DNA of 64,000 bases, from contig JAHEBU010000002.1 in the NCBI GenBank assembly GCA_024642115.1, forward strand, positions 310,001-374,000. Reading direction: 5' to 3'. Origin of the DNA: Marivivens sp. (GTDB taxonomy: Bacteria; Pseudomonadota; Alphaproteobacteria; Rhodobacterales; Rhodobacteraceae). Positions 52,864 to 60,895 of the stretch are shown here, one piece after another (positions within the stretch are counted from its first letter, which is position 1; each line of letters begins with the position of its first letter). The notes below the pieces were generated by a model, which was not told where the DNA came from, ran no database searches, and saw only the letters and a program-made list of their open reading frames with translations. Position numbers and translations under genes: made by a program.

Positions 52864-54375
52864 ATGCTCGACCTCGCCTATGAGACCCCCAAACCCAAGG
52901 TTATTTCCGGGGCCACCGGCGACTGGGAACTGGTCATCGGGCTTGAAGTCCACGCGCAGGTCGCCACCGCCGCCAAGCTGTTTTCCGGCGCCTCAACCCA
53001 GTTCGGGGCCGAACCCAATTCCAACGTGGCCTTTGTGGACGCAGGCATGCCCGGCATGCTGCCCGTCATCAACGAAGGCTGCGTGGCACAGGCCGTGCGC
53101 ACCGGGCTTGGCCTGAACGCACAAATCAACCTGTGGTCGGCGTTTGACCGGAAAAACTACTTCTACCCCGACCTGCCGCAGGGCTATCAGATCAGCCAGC
53201 TTTATCACCCCATCGTGGGCGAGGGCGAAATTCTGGTCGACATGGGGCCGGGTGTGGCCCGCAAGGTCCGCATCGAACGCATCCACCTGGAACAGGACGC
53301 GGGCAAGTCGATCCACGACATGGACCCCACCATGTCCTTCGTCGACCTCAACCGGACCGGCGTGGCCCTCATGGAAATCGTCAGCCGCCCCGACATCCGC
53401 GGGCCCGAGGAGGCGGCAGCCTATGTCCTCAAACTCCGCCAGATCCTGCGATACCTGGGCACCTGCGACGGCAACATGCAGAACGGCAACCTGCGGGCCG
53501 ACGTGAACGTCAGCGTCTGCCGCCCCGGCCAGTACGAGAAATATCAGGCAACGCAGGATTTCAGCCACCTCGGCACACGCTGTGAACTGAAGAACATGAA
53601 CTCCATGCGGTTCATCCAGATGGCCATCGACTACGAGGCGCGGCGTCAGATCGCGATACTCGAGGATGGCGGGTCGATCACGCAGGAAACCCGCCTCTAT
53701 GACCCGGACAAGAACGAAACCCGGTCGATGCGGTCCAAGGAAGAGGCGCACGATTACCGCTACTTCCCCGACCCCGACCTGCTGCCGCTGGAAATCGAAC
53801 AGGCTTGGGTGGACGATATCAAGGCGTCGCTGCCTGAACTGCCCGACGCAAAAAAAGCGCGGTTCGTGGCCGACTTTGGCCTGTCCGAATACGACGCGGC
53901 CGTTCTGACCGCCGAGGCCGAAAATGCGTTCTACTTCGATGCCGTCGCCCAAGGCCGCGATGGCAAGATCAGCGCGAACTGGGTCATCAACGAACTCTTC
54001 GGGCGGCTCAAAAAAGACGACAAGGGGATCGAGGACAGCCCCGTCACTCCCGCCCAGCTTGGCGGCATCGTGGACCTGATCGCGTCGGGCGACATCTCGG
54101 GCAAGATCGCCAAGGACCTGTTCGAAATCGTCTATACCGAAGGCGGCGACCCCGCCGAAATCGTCGCAACACGCGGCATGAAACAGGTGACCGACACCGG
54201 GGCGATTGAATCGGCGGTCAACGACATCATCGCCGCCAACCCCGCCCAAGTGGAAAAAGCCCAGCAAAACCCGAAACTTGCGGGCTGGTTCGTGGGTCAG
54301 GTGATGAAGGCGACCGGGGGCAAGGCGAACCCCGCGATGGTCAACGATCTGGTGATGCAGAAACTGGGGCTCTGA
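52864..54375 (+). CDS. gatB: Aspartyl/glutamyl-tRNA(Asn/Gln) amidotransferase subunit B
   Basis: The 503-residue B subunit of GatCAB, which turns Glu-tRNA(Gln) and Asp-tRNA(Asn) to the amidated forms. [25 protein letters not shown] is the family opening. [23 protein letters not shown] and [14 protein letters not shown] are the kinase-like catalytic regions. [16 protein letters not shown] follows, and the C-terminal YqeY-like domain ends [19 protein letters not shown]. gatA and gatC are elsewhere. Confidence 0.97.
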   Translation: MLDLAYETPKPKVISGATGDWELVIGLEVHAQVATAAKLFSGASTQFGAEPNSNVAFVDAGMPGMLPVINEGCVAQAVRTGLGLNAQINLWSAFDRKNYFYPDLPQGYQISQLYHPIVGEGEILVDMGPGVARKVRIERIHLEQDAGKSIHDMDPTMSFVDLNRTGVALMEIVSRPDIRGPEEAAAYVLKLRQILRYLGTCDGNMQNGNLRADVNVSVCRPGQYEKYQATQDFSHLGTRCELKNMNSMRFIQMAIDYEARRQIAILEDGGSITQETRLYDPDKNETRSMRSKEEAHDYRYFPDPDLLPLEIEQAWVDDIKASLPELPDAKKARFVADFGLSEYDAAVLTAEAENAFYFDAVAQGRDGKISANWVINELFGRLKKDDKGIEDSPVTPAQLGGIVDLIASGDISGKIAKDLFEIVYTEGGDPAEIVATRGMKQVTDTGAIESAVNDIIAANPAQVEKAQQNPKLAGWFVGQVMKATGGKANPAMVNDLVMQKLGL

Positions 54376-54408
54376 CCGGTCCTCGCCCCTCACCCCCATC
54401 CCCCCGCC

Positions 54409-54471
54409 GTCCCGGGCCTGACCCGGGACCCCGACCCCACCTCGCCCCCCGCAGGCCGGGGTTCACCCCGG
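54409..54471. terminator. Two hairpins between convergent gatB and a small gene
   Basis: GTCCCGGG-CCTGA-CCCGGGAC lies at 54409-54429, and CCGGGGT-TC-ACCCCGG at 54456-54471. The second includes the stop of the small minus-strand gene (54463-54465). Neither has a clear T tract, but both lie between convergent genes. Confidence 0.55.
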
Positions 54472-54633
54472 CACGCCCCGCACCACCAGCACGGCATACA
54501 ACCCCGCCGACACCCCCAGCACGACGATCCCCGGCACCCCGAACATCCCCGCCAGATTGACCGCGACAAAGGCCGCATTCACCGCCCGGTCGCAGATCAT
54601 CACACTCAATACTTCTCTCAGACGCTTCTTCAT
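54463..54633 (-). CDS. Small hydrophobic protein (56 residues)
   Basis: The protein starts with a basic KKRLREVLSVMICDR segment, followed by two hydrophobic stretches (VNAAFVAVNLAGMFG and GIVVLGVSAGLYAVLVV), so it is likely a two-helix membrane hairpin. AAAGGA lies eight bases before the ATG. No family is recognised. Divergent from the XRE regulator, its start is 82 bp away, so it may belong to the same locus. Confidence 0.5.
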   Translation of the reverse strand: MKKRLREVLSVMICDRAVNAAFVAVNLAGMFGVPGIVVLGVSAGLYAVLVVRGVPG

Positions 54634-54714
54634 GGTTTCATTCCTTTGAAGATTGGCGTCGGGCCCGACTATTTGTGCGCCCGTGCTTGATCGCACCAAG
54701 GTCGTGCTGATCAA

Positions 54715-55191
54715 ATGCACGCAGGTTGTTCGGAGGTTGTCAGCAAGTTGTGGAAAGACCTGACGCAAGCGGCAGAGTTTGGAAAACTCGTGGCACTCCG
54801 CCGTAAATCACTTGGTTTCAATCAAGATGACGTTGCCGCCGCAATCGGCCCGAATACGAATAAATCCACGATTTCGAATATCGAAAACGGCAAAACCCTG
54901 TCGTCACCGGACACCGTCAACATCGTTGCAACCAAGGTCGGAATCACCCGCAATGAACTGGAATCTTTGCTGAACGTCGCAACCGCCAACTCGCTCTTGA
55001 ACCCAACTCCGCAAAATACAGACGACGTCTCTCTCAGGGCCATCCTCGAGGACCTGCACATAGGCACCAAGGACCAGTTGATCGCACTGGCCGACAAATT
55101 CGAAATCGAGAGGCCCAGCCAATACAGCGTCTCTGAACTGCGCGACCTGCTGACGAAAAAGGCCGAGAATACCGCGCCTACCGGGTTCTGA
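54715..55191 (+). CDS. XRE-family HTH regulator with a possible SAP-like C-terminus
   Basis: A 158-residue protein. LVALRRKSLGFNQDDVAAAIGPNTNKSTISNIENGKTLSSPDTVNIVATKVGI is an XRE/Cro helix-turn-helix (about residues 25-78). The C-terminal SQYSVSELRDLLTKKAEN resembles a SAP-type nucleic-acid-binding helix pair, though I am unsure. The start is uncertain: ATG at 54715, or TTG at 54748, which has GGAGG upstream. The next gene, a TPR protein, begins 8 bp after the stop, so the two form an operon. Confidence 0.82.
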   Translation: MHAGCSEVVSKLWKDLTQAAEFGKLVALRRKSLGFNQDDVAAAIGPNTNKSTISNIENGKTLSSPDTVNIVATKVGITRNELESLLNVATANSLLNPTPQNTDDVSLRAILEDLHIGTKDQLIALADKFEIERPSQYSVSELRDLLTKKAENTAPTGF

Positions 55192-55199
55192 TCGAAGCG

Positions 55200-56390
55200 A
55201 TGGACGACCGCACCGCCAGCCTGCACAACCTCAAATCCGCCGCCCGCGACGCCGCCGAACGGCTCGACTTTGCCGAAGTTGAGACCCTCCTCTCCCGCGT
55301 CGATCAGGTGGAAACCGAAATCATGGCGGAAACCAAGGAACTGCGCGCCGCCAACGCCCTGCTGCGCGGCGACGTGAACCAGGCCTATGCTATCTACAGC
55401 GCCGCCGCCGACGCGTTCCGGGAACTGGATGTGGTGGAATATGCAGATCGGCGGAATCAATACCGAAGCAAACTCTACAACCACGGACTGCGCTACGGCG
55501 GCCCCGGCCTGCCCCGCGCCGCCGACATGATCCGCCCCGCGATCGCGGCGCTGAAGGACAGAGCGCATCAACGGGAGTGGGCCGCCTACACCCAAAACCT
55601 CGCCAACGCCCTTGCGGTCCAAGGCACCCGCACCCCCGGTGCTGCGGGCGCGGACCTGCTGGCGCAGGCCGTCACCGCCTACCGCGACGCGCTCACCGTC
55701 CGCACACGCGACGCCGATCCGCTGAACTGGGCCATGACGATGCAGAACCTCGCCACCGCCCTTGCGGACCAAGGCACCCGCACCCCCGGTGCTGCGGGCG
55801 CGGACCTGCTGGCGCAGGCCGTCACCGCCTACCGCGATGCTCTCACCGTCCGCACCCGCGACGCCCATCCGCTGGACTGGGCCAGGACGATGCAGAACCT
55901 CGCCATCGCCCTTCGGGCCAAAGGCACCCGCACCCCCGGTGCGGCGGGTGCGGACCTGCTGGCGCGGGCCGTCACCACCTACCGCGACGCCCTCACCGTC
56001 ACCATCCGCAACGCCCATCCGCTGGACTGGGCCATGACGATGCAGAACCTCGCCGGTTCCCTTGCGGCCCAGGGCACCCGCACCCCTGGTGCTGCGGGTG
56101 CAGACCTGCTGGCGCAGGCCGTCACCGCCTACCGCGACGCCCTCACCGTCCGCACCCGCGACGCCCATCAGGCGGATTGGGCGATGACGCAGGAAAACAT
56201 GGGACTGCTCTACGAGGATTGGGCCGACCATGACACCTGCACCGATCCGATCCCGCATTTGCGGGCCGCGCTCGACCATTTTGACGCTGCGCTGACGGTC
56301 TTTGACCCGGTCTACATGGCCTTCTACTATAACAAGGCGACCGAGGACCGCGCCCGCGTCCGCGCCCGTCTGGACGCCCTGACCGCGTGA
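55200..56390 (+). CDS. TPR-repeat protein built of four near-identical 50-residue units
   Basis: A 396-residue helical protein. Residues 1-125 are an N-terminal helical region rich in Glu and Arg. From Trp127 four 50-residue units follow, each reading W-A-M-T-M-Q-N-L-A... GTRTPGAAGADLLAQAV then TAYRDALTVRTRDA, with the A/Y/L pattern of kinesin-light-chain-like TPRs. A fifth, diverged unit and a C-terminal helix end the protein. The units are near-identical in DNA as well (see repeat). It is cotranscribed with an XRE regulator. Similar arrays occur in signalling and defence proteins, but no effector domain is seen, so the role is unknown. Confidence 0.8.
   Translation: MDDRTASLHNLKSAARDAAERLDFAEVETLLSRVDQVETEIMAETKELRAANALLRGDVNQAYAIYSAAADAFRELDVVEYADRRNQYRSKLYNHGLRYGGPGLPRAADMIRPAIAALKDRAHQREWAAYTQNLANALAVQGTRTPGAAGADLLAQAVTAYRDALTVRTRDADPLNWAMTMQNLATALADQGTRTPGAAGADLLAQAVTAYRDALTVRTRDAHPLDWARTMQNLAIALRAKGTRTPGAAGADLLARAVTTYRDALTVTIRNAHPLDWAMTMQNLAGSLAAQGTRTPGAAGADLLAQAVTAYRDALTVRTRDAHQADWAMTQENMGLLYEDWADHDTCTDPIPHLRAALDHFDAALTVFDPVYMAFYYNKATEDRARVRARLDALTA
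55578..56177 (+). repeat. Four tandem 150-bp coding repeats
   Basis: Units start at the TGG codons at 55578, 55728, 55878 and 56028, exactly 150 bp apart with no insertions or deletions. A diverged fifth starts at 56178. The core GGCACCCGCACCCC and GACCTGCTGGCG occur in all four. The near identity points to recent expansion or gene conversion. Confidence 0.92.
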
Positions 56391-56532
56391 CCTCGAAAAC
56401 CCTAGTTTCGGATTCCAGAATGAAATCAACACCCTGCATCCCGTTCAAACGTGAACGTCCCCGCCGCAGCTAATCCTTGGCCAAACCGCCCCCCCTTGCT
56501 ATAGTCCCTCGGTGGGTAACGTGAGGGGCATC

Positions 56533-56916
56533 ATGCCGTCGTTTGAATACAAGGTCGTTCCGGCCCCCAAACGGGGTCTGAAATCCAAGGATGCCAAGGG
56601 GACCGAAGCCCGGTTCGCCAACGCCCTGATGCAGGTCATGAACCAGATGGGTGCCGACGGCTGGGAATACCAGCGGGCAGATACCCTGCCCTGCGAAGAG
56701 CGGGTCGGCCTGACCGGACGCCAGACTACGTTCCAGCACATGCTCGTCTTTCGCCGGACGGTGGCCGAACCTGTCGCCGCCCCCGCCCCGCAACCGATCC
56801 CCGAGCGGGTGGCCGAAACGCTGGTCCAGCCGATGCCCGCCCCGATCCCGGTTCCCGTCGTGGTGCCCGATCCGGCCCCTACCGATCCCGAAACCCGTCA
56901 GGTCGCCGCCGAATAA
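56533..56916 (+). CDS. DUF4177 domain protein with a Pro/Ala/Val tail
   Basis: A 127-residue protein. FEYKVVPAPKRG and MNQMGADGWEYQRADTLPCEE match the DUF4177 pattern of two strands and a helix with the conserved GADGWE. The last 45 residues are Pro-rich. GAGGGG precedes the ATG at 56533; a GTG seven codons earlier is less likely. It ends directly at the stop of the convergent bolA. The function is unknown. Confidence 0.8.
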   Translation: MPSFEYKVVPAPKRGLKSKDAKGTEARFANALMQVMNQMGADGWEYQRADTLPCEERVGLTGRQTTFQHMLVFRRTVAEPVAAPAPQPIPERVAETLVQPMPAPIPVPVVVPDPAPTDPETRQVAAE

Positions 56917-57171
56917 TCAGCGCATCTCGATCGCGAGGGCGTGAATCCGGCCGATGATGTCCGGACCCAGTGCCGCATGAACCGCCCGGTGACGCGCCAA
57001 CCGCGACATCGAGGCGAGCGAAGGGGCGTCGATTACCACCCTCCAATGGCTTTCCCCGGTCCCGTCATCCCCCGCATGACCGGCATGACGCCCGCTGTCG
57101 TTGATGACTTCGAGATGAGTCGGAGCAAGCGCCGCCTGCAACCTGTCTTTTATCTGTTCGGCAAGCCCCAT
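56917..57171 (-). CDS. bolA: BolA family protein
   Basis: An 84-residue BolA-like protein that, with monothiol glutaredoxins, takes part in Fe-S and stress regulation. IKDRLQAALAPTHLEVINDSGRHAGHAG (HxEV and the GH pair) and SHWRVVIDAPSLASMSRLARHRAVHAAL (the FxGxS variant region and C-terminal helix) identify the family. The stop directly abuts the DUF4177 stop. The J-domain gene is divergent, 77 bp away, an arrangement often seen in Rhodobacterales. Confidence 0.92.
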   Translation of the reverse strand: MGLAEQIKDRLQAALAPTHLEVINDSGRHAGHAGDDGTGESHWRVVIDAPSLASMSRLARHRAVHAALGPDIIGRIHALAIEMR

Positions 57172-57248
57172 TATTTTCCCTCAGCCCCTTCAATCCTGCG
57201 CCACAGGTTCTAAACTCATGCGTCCGAGTCGGAAAGGTAATGCGCGAC

Positions 57249-57884
57249 ATGGCCAAGAGTGATCCCTTCGGTTTCGACATTTCGGTGTCAGCCTCGAAAA
57301 AGAAAAACCCTCGCGGGCGGCGGGGCATGTCGGGGGCGTTCGACACCTCGACCCGCGTCTGCGACCATCCCGGCTGTGAAGAGGACGGCAAATATCGTGC
57401 GCCGAAATCGCCCGATATCCTTGATGACTATTTCTGGTTCTGCAAAGACCACGTTCGCGAATACAACCTGAAATGGAATTTCTTTGATGGGGCGACCGAA
57501 CAGGAATTTCTGGACCAGCAGGACAAGGACCGGGTCTGGGAACGGCCCACCAAACCCTTTGGCAAGAAGTCCGAAGAGCAGCGGGCATGGGCGCGGCTTG
57601 GCGTGGACGATCCCCATCAGGTGCTGGGCGACAACGCCACCCGCAATCCCGGCAAGGCCATGACGGGCTCTCGCAAACTGCCGCCGACGGAACGTCGCGC
57701 GGTCGAGATTCTGGATGCACAGGACAGCTGGTCGAAACCGGAAATCCGCAAGGCCTACAAGGCGTTGATCAAGGTTCTTCATCCTGACATGAACGGCGGC
57801 GACCGCAGCCAGGAGGATCAGTTGGCCGAGGTCGTCTGGGCCTGGGACCAGATCAAGGTCAGCCGGAATTTCCGCGAAGCCTAG
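57249..57884 (+). CDS. J-domain (DnaJ-like) protein
   Basis: A 211-residue protein. The N-terminal 60 residues have CDHPGCEEDGKYRAPKSPD and YFWFCKDH, a possible zinc site of Cys and His. The J domain is at the C-terminus (about 155-211), with LIKVLHPDMNGGD carrying the HPD motif that stimulates DnaK. The ATG at 57249 gives the conserved MAKSDPFGFD start. An ATG at 57240 is also possible but has its purine tract only two bases upstream. Its stop shares CTAG with the next gene. Confidence 0.88.
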   Translation: MAKSDPFGFDISVSASKKKNPRGRRGMSGAFDTSTRVCDHPGCEEDGKYRAPKSPDILDDYFWFCKDHVREYNLKWNFFDGATEQEFLDQQDKDRVWERPTKPFGKKSEEQRAWARLGVDDPHQVLGDNATRNPGKAMTGSRKLPPTERRAVEILDAQDSWSKPEIRKAYKALIKVLHPDMNGGDRSQEDQLAEVVWAWDQIKVSRNFREA

Positions 57885-58363
57885 GCCGTCGCCCCCGCAA
57901 AGACGCTGTCGCGCTCTGCCCGCCATGCGCCGATCAAAAGGTGCGCGGCCATCAGGTTGGCCAGCCACAGCAGCCCCACCATGGGCGATCCGAAAAAGAT
58001 CATGGCCATCGTGAACGGCCCGAACATCGTGCCATAGACAGGCAGGGCCAGCGTGCCCGCGATGATCGGGCCGGCAAAGGACACGATCCCTGCCCCATAT
58101 ACCGCGCGCAAATGCCCGCTCCAGCCGGGTTGGCCCATCCGGTCGCCCGCCAGGTAAAGCCCGCAGATCCCGCCGATCAGGCCACACAGCACGATCCACT
58201 TTTCATAGACCAGCATGGGCCGGGCCAGAATTTCCCCATGCCCAAGCTGCGTTACCGCGACAAAGGCCATGCCCGCACCGAACAGACCCACGACCACATA
58301 GGCCAACGCAAGGCAGCGTTCGCCATCTGTCGTTGTGCCGAACAAGAGCCGGAAACGATGCAT
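57881..58363 (-). CDS. Four-helix membrane protein, first of a related pair
   Basis: A 160-residue protein with about four hydrophobic segments (LALAYVVVGLFGAGMAFVAV, IVLCGLIGGICGLYLAG, GAGIVSFAGPIIAGTLAL, MVGLLWLANLMAAHLLIG). The ATG at 58363 follows AGGA; a TTG at 58378 would add five residues. It resembles the following gene in its central RAVYGAGI and PMVGLLWL stretches. Its stop overlaps the J-domain stop as CTAG. The function is unknown. Confidence 0.75.
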   Translation of the reverse strand: MHRFRLLFGTTTDGERCLALAYVVVGLFGAGMAFVAVTQLGHGEILARPMLVYEKWIVLCGLIGGICGLYLAGDRMGQPGWSGHLRAVYGAGIVSFAGPIIAGTLALPVYGTMFGPFTMAMIFFGSPMVGLLWLANLMAAHLLIGAWRAERDSVFAGATA

Positions 58364-58457
58364 TTCATTCCTAGTCAAAACTTTTTCTCAAATTCGCCTT
58401 AACATGAATTCGGGGGGGGCCATCACGGCAATGCTGAAAAACACTGTTTCCAACACC

Positions 58458-58874
58458 TTAGGCCCGAACCTGCCGCCTTGACCCAAGCCACGACGATGCC
58501 AGCTGCAAGGCCACAAACATTGTCAGCCATGTCAGCCCCACCATCGGTTCATCGCCCAGTCCGCCCAGAACAACCGTCACCCCAAGGCCGGCGGTGTTCA
58601 GCACATCGTTGGGGGTGGCGGCAAAGGCCATGCCAAAGAGCGACCCCGCGATGGCGGCCCCTGTCACCGTGGCAAGGACTGCCCCGAACAGGGCGCGAAC
58701 CCACCCGCCAAGGCCACGATGACCAAAGGCCCACGTCATACTGGCCCCGCCAAGTGCCGCGCCGAGAAATGCCAGATACCGCACCTCGGCTGGAAGGCCG
58801 AGGGCGATTGCGGTGACCATGCCGATCGTGCCGATGGCGACCCCGAGTGCGGCGATATGAAAGAAGCCTGTCAT
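58458..58874 (-). CDS. Four-helix membrane protein, second of the pair
   Basis: A 138-residue protein with hydrophobic segments at about 5-25, 30-50, 55-85 and 100-130. RALFGAVLATVTGAAIAGSLFG and DEPMVGLTWLTMFVALQLA correspond to the matching parts of the neighbour, so the two are diverged paralogues. The gene lies upstream of that neighbour with a 94-bp gap. No domain is recognised. Confidence 0.72.
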   Translation of the reverse strand: MTGFFHIAALGVAIGTIGMVTAIALGLPAEVRYLAFLGAALGGASMTWAFGHRGLGGWVRALFGAVLATVTGAAIAGSLFGMAFAATPNDVLNTAGLGVTVVLGGLGDEPMVGLTWLTMFVALQLASSWLGSRRQVRA

Positions 58875-58896
58875 GTTCAGTTCCTGTAATGAAAAT

Positions 58897-58924
58897 GTCC
58901 CAGCCGTTTTGCAACGGCCGGGAC
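58897..58924 (-). terminator. Terminator after msrB
   Basis: GTCCC-A-GCCGTT pairs with AACGGC-C-GGGAC (58897-58908 with 58913-58924, one A/C mismatch) around TTGC. On the minus strand it is followed by ATTTTC, so it fits the end of the msrB transcript. Confidence 0.75.
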
Positions 58925-58962
58925 TGAGATCGTCAGGGGAAGATGAGCAGGTTTTGTGCAGA

Positions 58963-59421
58963 TCAGGCGGCGCGGAACACCAGACTGACCCCGTTCATAC
59001 AATAGCGTTTGCCGGTGGGCTGCGGCCCGTCGTCAAAGACGTGCCCCAGATGGCTGCCGCAGCGGCGGCAATGCACTTCGGTCCGGGTGCCGAACAGGCC
59101 GGGGTCGGCCTTGGTCCCCACGGCGTTTTGCAATGGCGCGTAAAAGCTGGGCCAGCCCGTGCCGCTGTCGAATTTCGTATCCGACGAATAGAGCGCCAGA
59201 TCGCAGCCCCGGCAGTAATAAGTGCCTGCGGCATATTGATGGTCCAGTGGGCTCGACCCGGCCCGTTCGGTATCCTCTTGCCGCATGACCGCATATTCCG
59301 TGGCCGACAGCATCGCCCGCCATTCCGCGTCGGTGCGGGTGACTTCGAACGTTTCGGCGCGGGCGGACAGCGGGATCAGGCCAGCGATGGTGGCTCCGAT
59401 GGTAAATTGGCGACGATTCAT
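58963..59421 (-). CDS. msrB: Exported methionine-R-sulfoxide reductase MsrB
   Basis: A 152-residue reductase of methionine-R-sulfoxide. An N-terminal signal with an RRQFTIGAT start is a possible twin-arginine signal. The zinc Cys pairs are YCRGCD and HCRRCGSH. FDSGTGWPSFY is the substrate loop, and the catalytic Cys141 lies in KRYCMNG. Export implies repair of envelope proteins. It lies near the ECF/anti-sigma/FAS1 cluster in the same orientation, suggesting shared oxidative-stress roles. Confidence 0.9.
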   Translation of the reverse strand: MNRRQFTIGATIAGLIPLSARAETFEVTRTDAEWRAMLSATEYAVMRQEDTERAGSSPLDHQYAAGTYYCRGCDLALYSSDTKFDSGTGWPSFYAPLQNAVGTKADPGLFGTRTEVHCRRCGSHLGHVFDDGPQPTGKRYCMNGVSLVFRAA

Positions 59422-59530
59422 GGAACTGCTCCTTGTTGCTGGGCCATAGCCTAGCATGGGTGCGCCGCCCCTAAGGTCCAGCAAACGGGCGGCGCACGAT
59501 CATGTGAAAGACGGTAACTGTTTCAGCGGC

Positions 59531-60097
59531 TTACATCGCCGGCAGAAGAACCTTGTCGATCACATGAATGACACCGTTGGACTGGGCCACATCGGCGATG
59601 ATGACGTGGGCGACGTGGCCCTGTTCATCGGTCACGGTGATGGCGTCGCCGTCCATCGCCAGTTTCAGGACGCAACCGCCAACGGTGGTCACGTCATGCA
59701 CGCCGCCGTCATCCTTGATCATTCCCATGACCGCATCCGACATCGCGTTGGCCGCAACGACGTGGCAGGTCAGGATCTTGGTCAGAGTGTCCTTGTTTTC
59801 GGGCTTGAGCAGGGTGTCGACGGTGCCTTCGGGCAGGGCGGCAAAGGCCTCGTCCGTGGGGGCAAACACGGTAAACGGTCCGGGGCCGGACAGCGTGTCG
59901 ACCAGACCAGCGGCCTGAACGGCAGCGACCAGCGTGGTGTTGATCGGCGAGTTCACGGCGTTTTCGATGATGTTCTTGTCCGCGAACATGTCGGCGCCGC
60001 CCACCTGCGGGTTGGCCATGACGTGGCTTTCGGCAAAGGCGCCGGCGGCAGTCAGCGTGAGGGCGGCAGTGGCGGCAAGAAGGGTCTTGAAGGACAT
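59531..60097 (-). CDS. FAS1 (fasciclin) domain protein, secreted
   Basis: A 188-residue protein with a signal peptide (residues 1-22, cleavage after AFA). The FAS1 domain shows TLVAAVQAAGLVDTLSGPGPFTVFAPTDEAFAAL with its H1 motif and a later GVIHVIDKVLLP H2 motif, and an inner CHVVAANAM segment. FAS1 domains mediate adhesion or matrix binding. It follows the anti-sigma gene in one direction, 102 bp away, and may be the main target of the sigma factor. Confidence 0.9.
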   Translation of the reverse strand: MSFKTLLAATAALTLTAAGAFAESHVMANPQVGGADMFADKNIIENAVNSPINTTLVAAVQAAGLVDTLSGPGPFTVFAPTDEAFAALPEGTVDTLLKPENKDTLTKILTCHVVAANAMSDAVMGMIKDDGGVHDVTTVGGCVLKLAMDGDAITVTDEQGHVAHVIIADVAQSNGVIHVIDKVLLPAM

Positions 60098-60149
60098 TGG
60101 TATCTCCTGGTGTTATTTTTCTTCCCGACGTTTTGCCGGGGAACACCAA

Positions 60150-60177
60150 AGACACGTTGGGGGACAGGGCCGAGTTT
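60150..60177 (-). promoter_or_regulatory. Candidate ECF-dependent promoter of the FAS1 gene
   Basis: On the minus strand AAACTCGGCCC-N9-ACGTGTCT lies 53 bp before the FAS1 start. A related string precedes the sigma gene. The spacing differs by two bases between the sites, so only one half may be functional. Confidence 0.3.
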
Positions 60178-60199
60178 CAGCCCCGCACCGTTTTTTCGA

Positions 60200-60895
60200 T
60201 CACAGAACCGTGACCGGCCCCACGGCAAGCACATCCCCCGTGGGCGCCCCGGTGGGCGATCCACCGGGCGGTTCGTCCGAAATAGCCAGAACGCCGCCGT
60301 CAAACGCAGCATACAGGTCAGCGGGCACCTTGAAATCGGCTGTCTGGGCGTCGGGCATCACGCCCAGCGATACCGGCGGATTGTCCCCCGCGATGATCCA
60401 GAGTTCCAGCGCGCGCCCGTCGCGCGGCCCGCCCTGTTCACGCTGCACGCGCAGGACGCCCGCCGACTGGTCAAAGGACGCGAGCACCACAAGGCTGCGA
60501 TCCTCGGCCGCGATCTGGGCGGTGAATCCGGGGGTAAAGGCAGGCGCGGTCGGCCCGCCAAGGTTGAGGTTGACCACCATCAGCACGGCAGCTGCTGCCA
60601 CAAGCCCGGTCAGCGCGGCAGGCAGCAGGCCGAACCGTTCCAGCAGGGACGGTTTTTGGGTGGCGGGGAACAGTTGCGCCTCGATCCGGGTCTGGACAGC
60701 CACGGGCGGCGTCACGTCGGACACGCCGTCAGCGATGGATGCGAAATCTTCGGCCCAGACGGCGTATTGCGCCCTGAGTTCGGGATCGACCGCCAGAAGA
60801 TCCTCGAATGCCTTGGCCTCGTCTTGGGACAGCAGGCCCAGGGCGTATTCCGCCGCGAGCATCCGTTCCTCTTCTTGTTCTGTCAGGTCCGTCAT
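60200..60895 (-). CDS. Anti-sigma factor, RskA-like
   Basis: A 231-residue single-pass protein. The N-terminal 90 residues (EERMLAAEYALGLLSQDEAKAFEDLLAVDPELRAQYAVWAEDF) are the sigma-binding helical domain, without the zinc His/Cys pattern. LPAALTGLVAAAAVLMVVNL is the membrane segment, and the periplasmic part is the RskA C-terminal domain (ELWIIAGDNPPVSLGVM). The ATG overlaps the sigma factor stop (ATGA). It would hold the sigma factor at the membrane until a periplasmic signal arrives. Confidence 0.9.
   Translation of the reverse strand: MTDLTEQEEERMLAAEYALGLLSQDEAKAFEDLLAVDPELRAQYAVWAEDFASIADGVSDVTPPVAVQTRIEAQLFPATQKPSLLERFGLLPAALTGLVAAAAVLMVVNLNLGGPTAPAFTPGFTAQIAAEDRSLVVLASFDQSAGVLRVQREQGGPRDGRALELWIIAGDNPPVSLGVMPDAQTADFKVPADLYAAFDGGVLAISDEPPGGSPTGAPTGDVLAVGPVTVL

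Noticed and set aside
52993-54399. 468-codon minus-strand frame opposite gatB
   Set aside because: It is entirely antisense to GatB, with no domain and no ribosome binding site.
55578-56177. CRISPR array, because of regular repeats
   Set aside because: The units are 150 bp, contiguous without spacers, and lie in frame in a TPR gene.
54822-56432. 536-codon minus-strand frame with tandem repeats
   Set aside because: The repeats are only the reverse complement of the TPR gene. The plus-strand frame has the TPR pattern and is coupled to the XRE gene.
58963-59421. Selenoprotein form of MsrB
   Set aside because: The catalytic codon is an ordinary TGC-type Cys (RYCMNG); no in-frame TGA.
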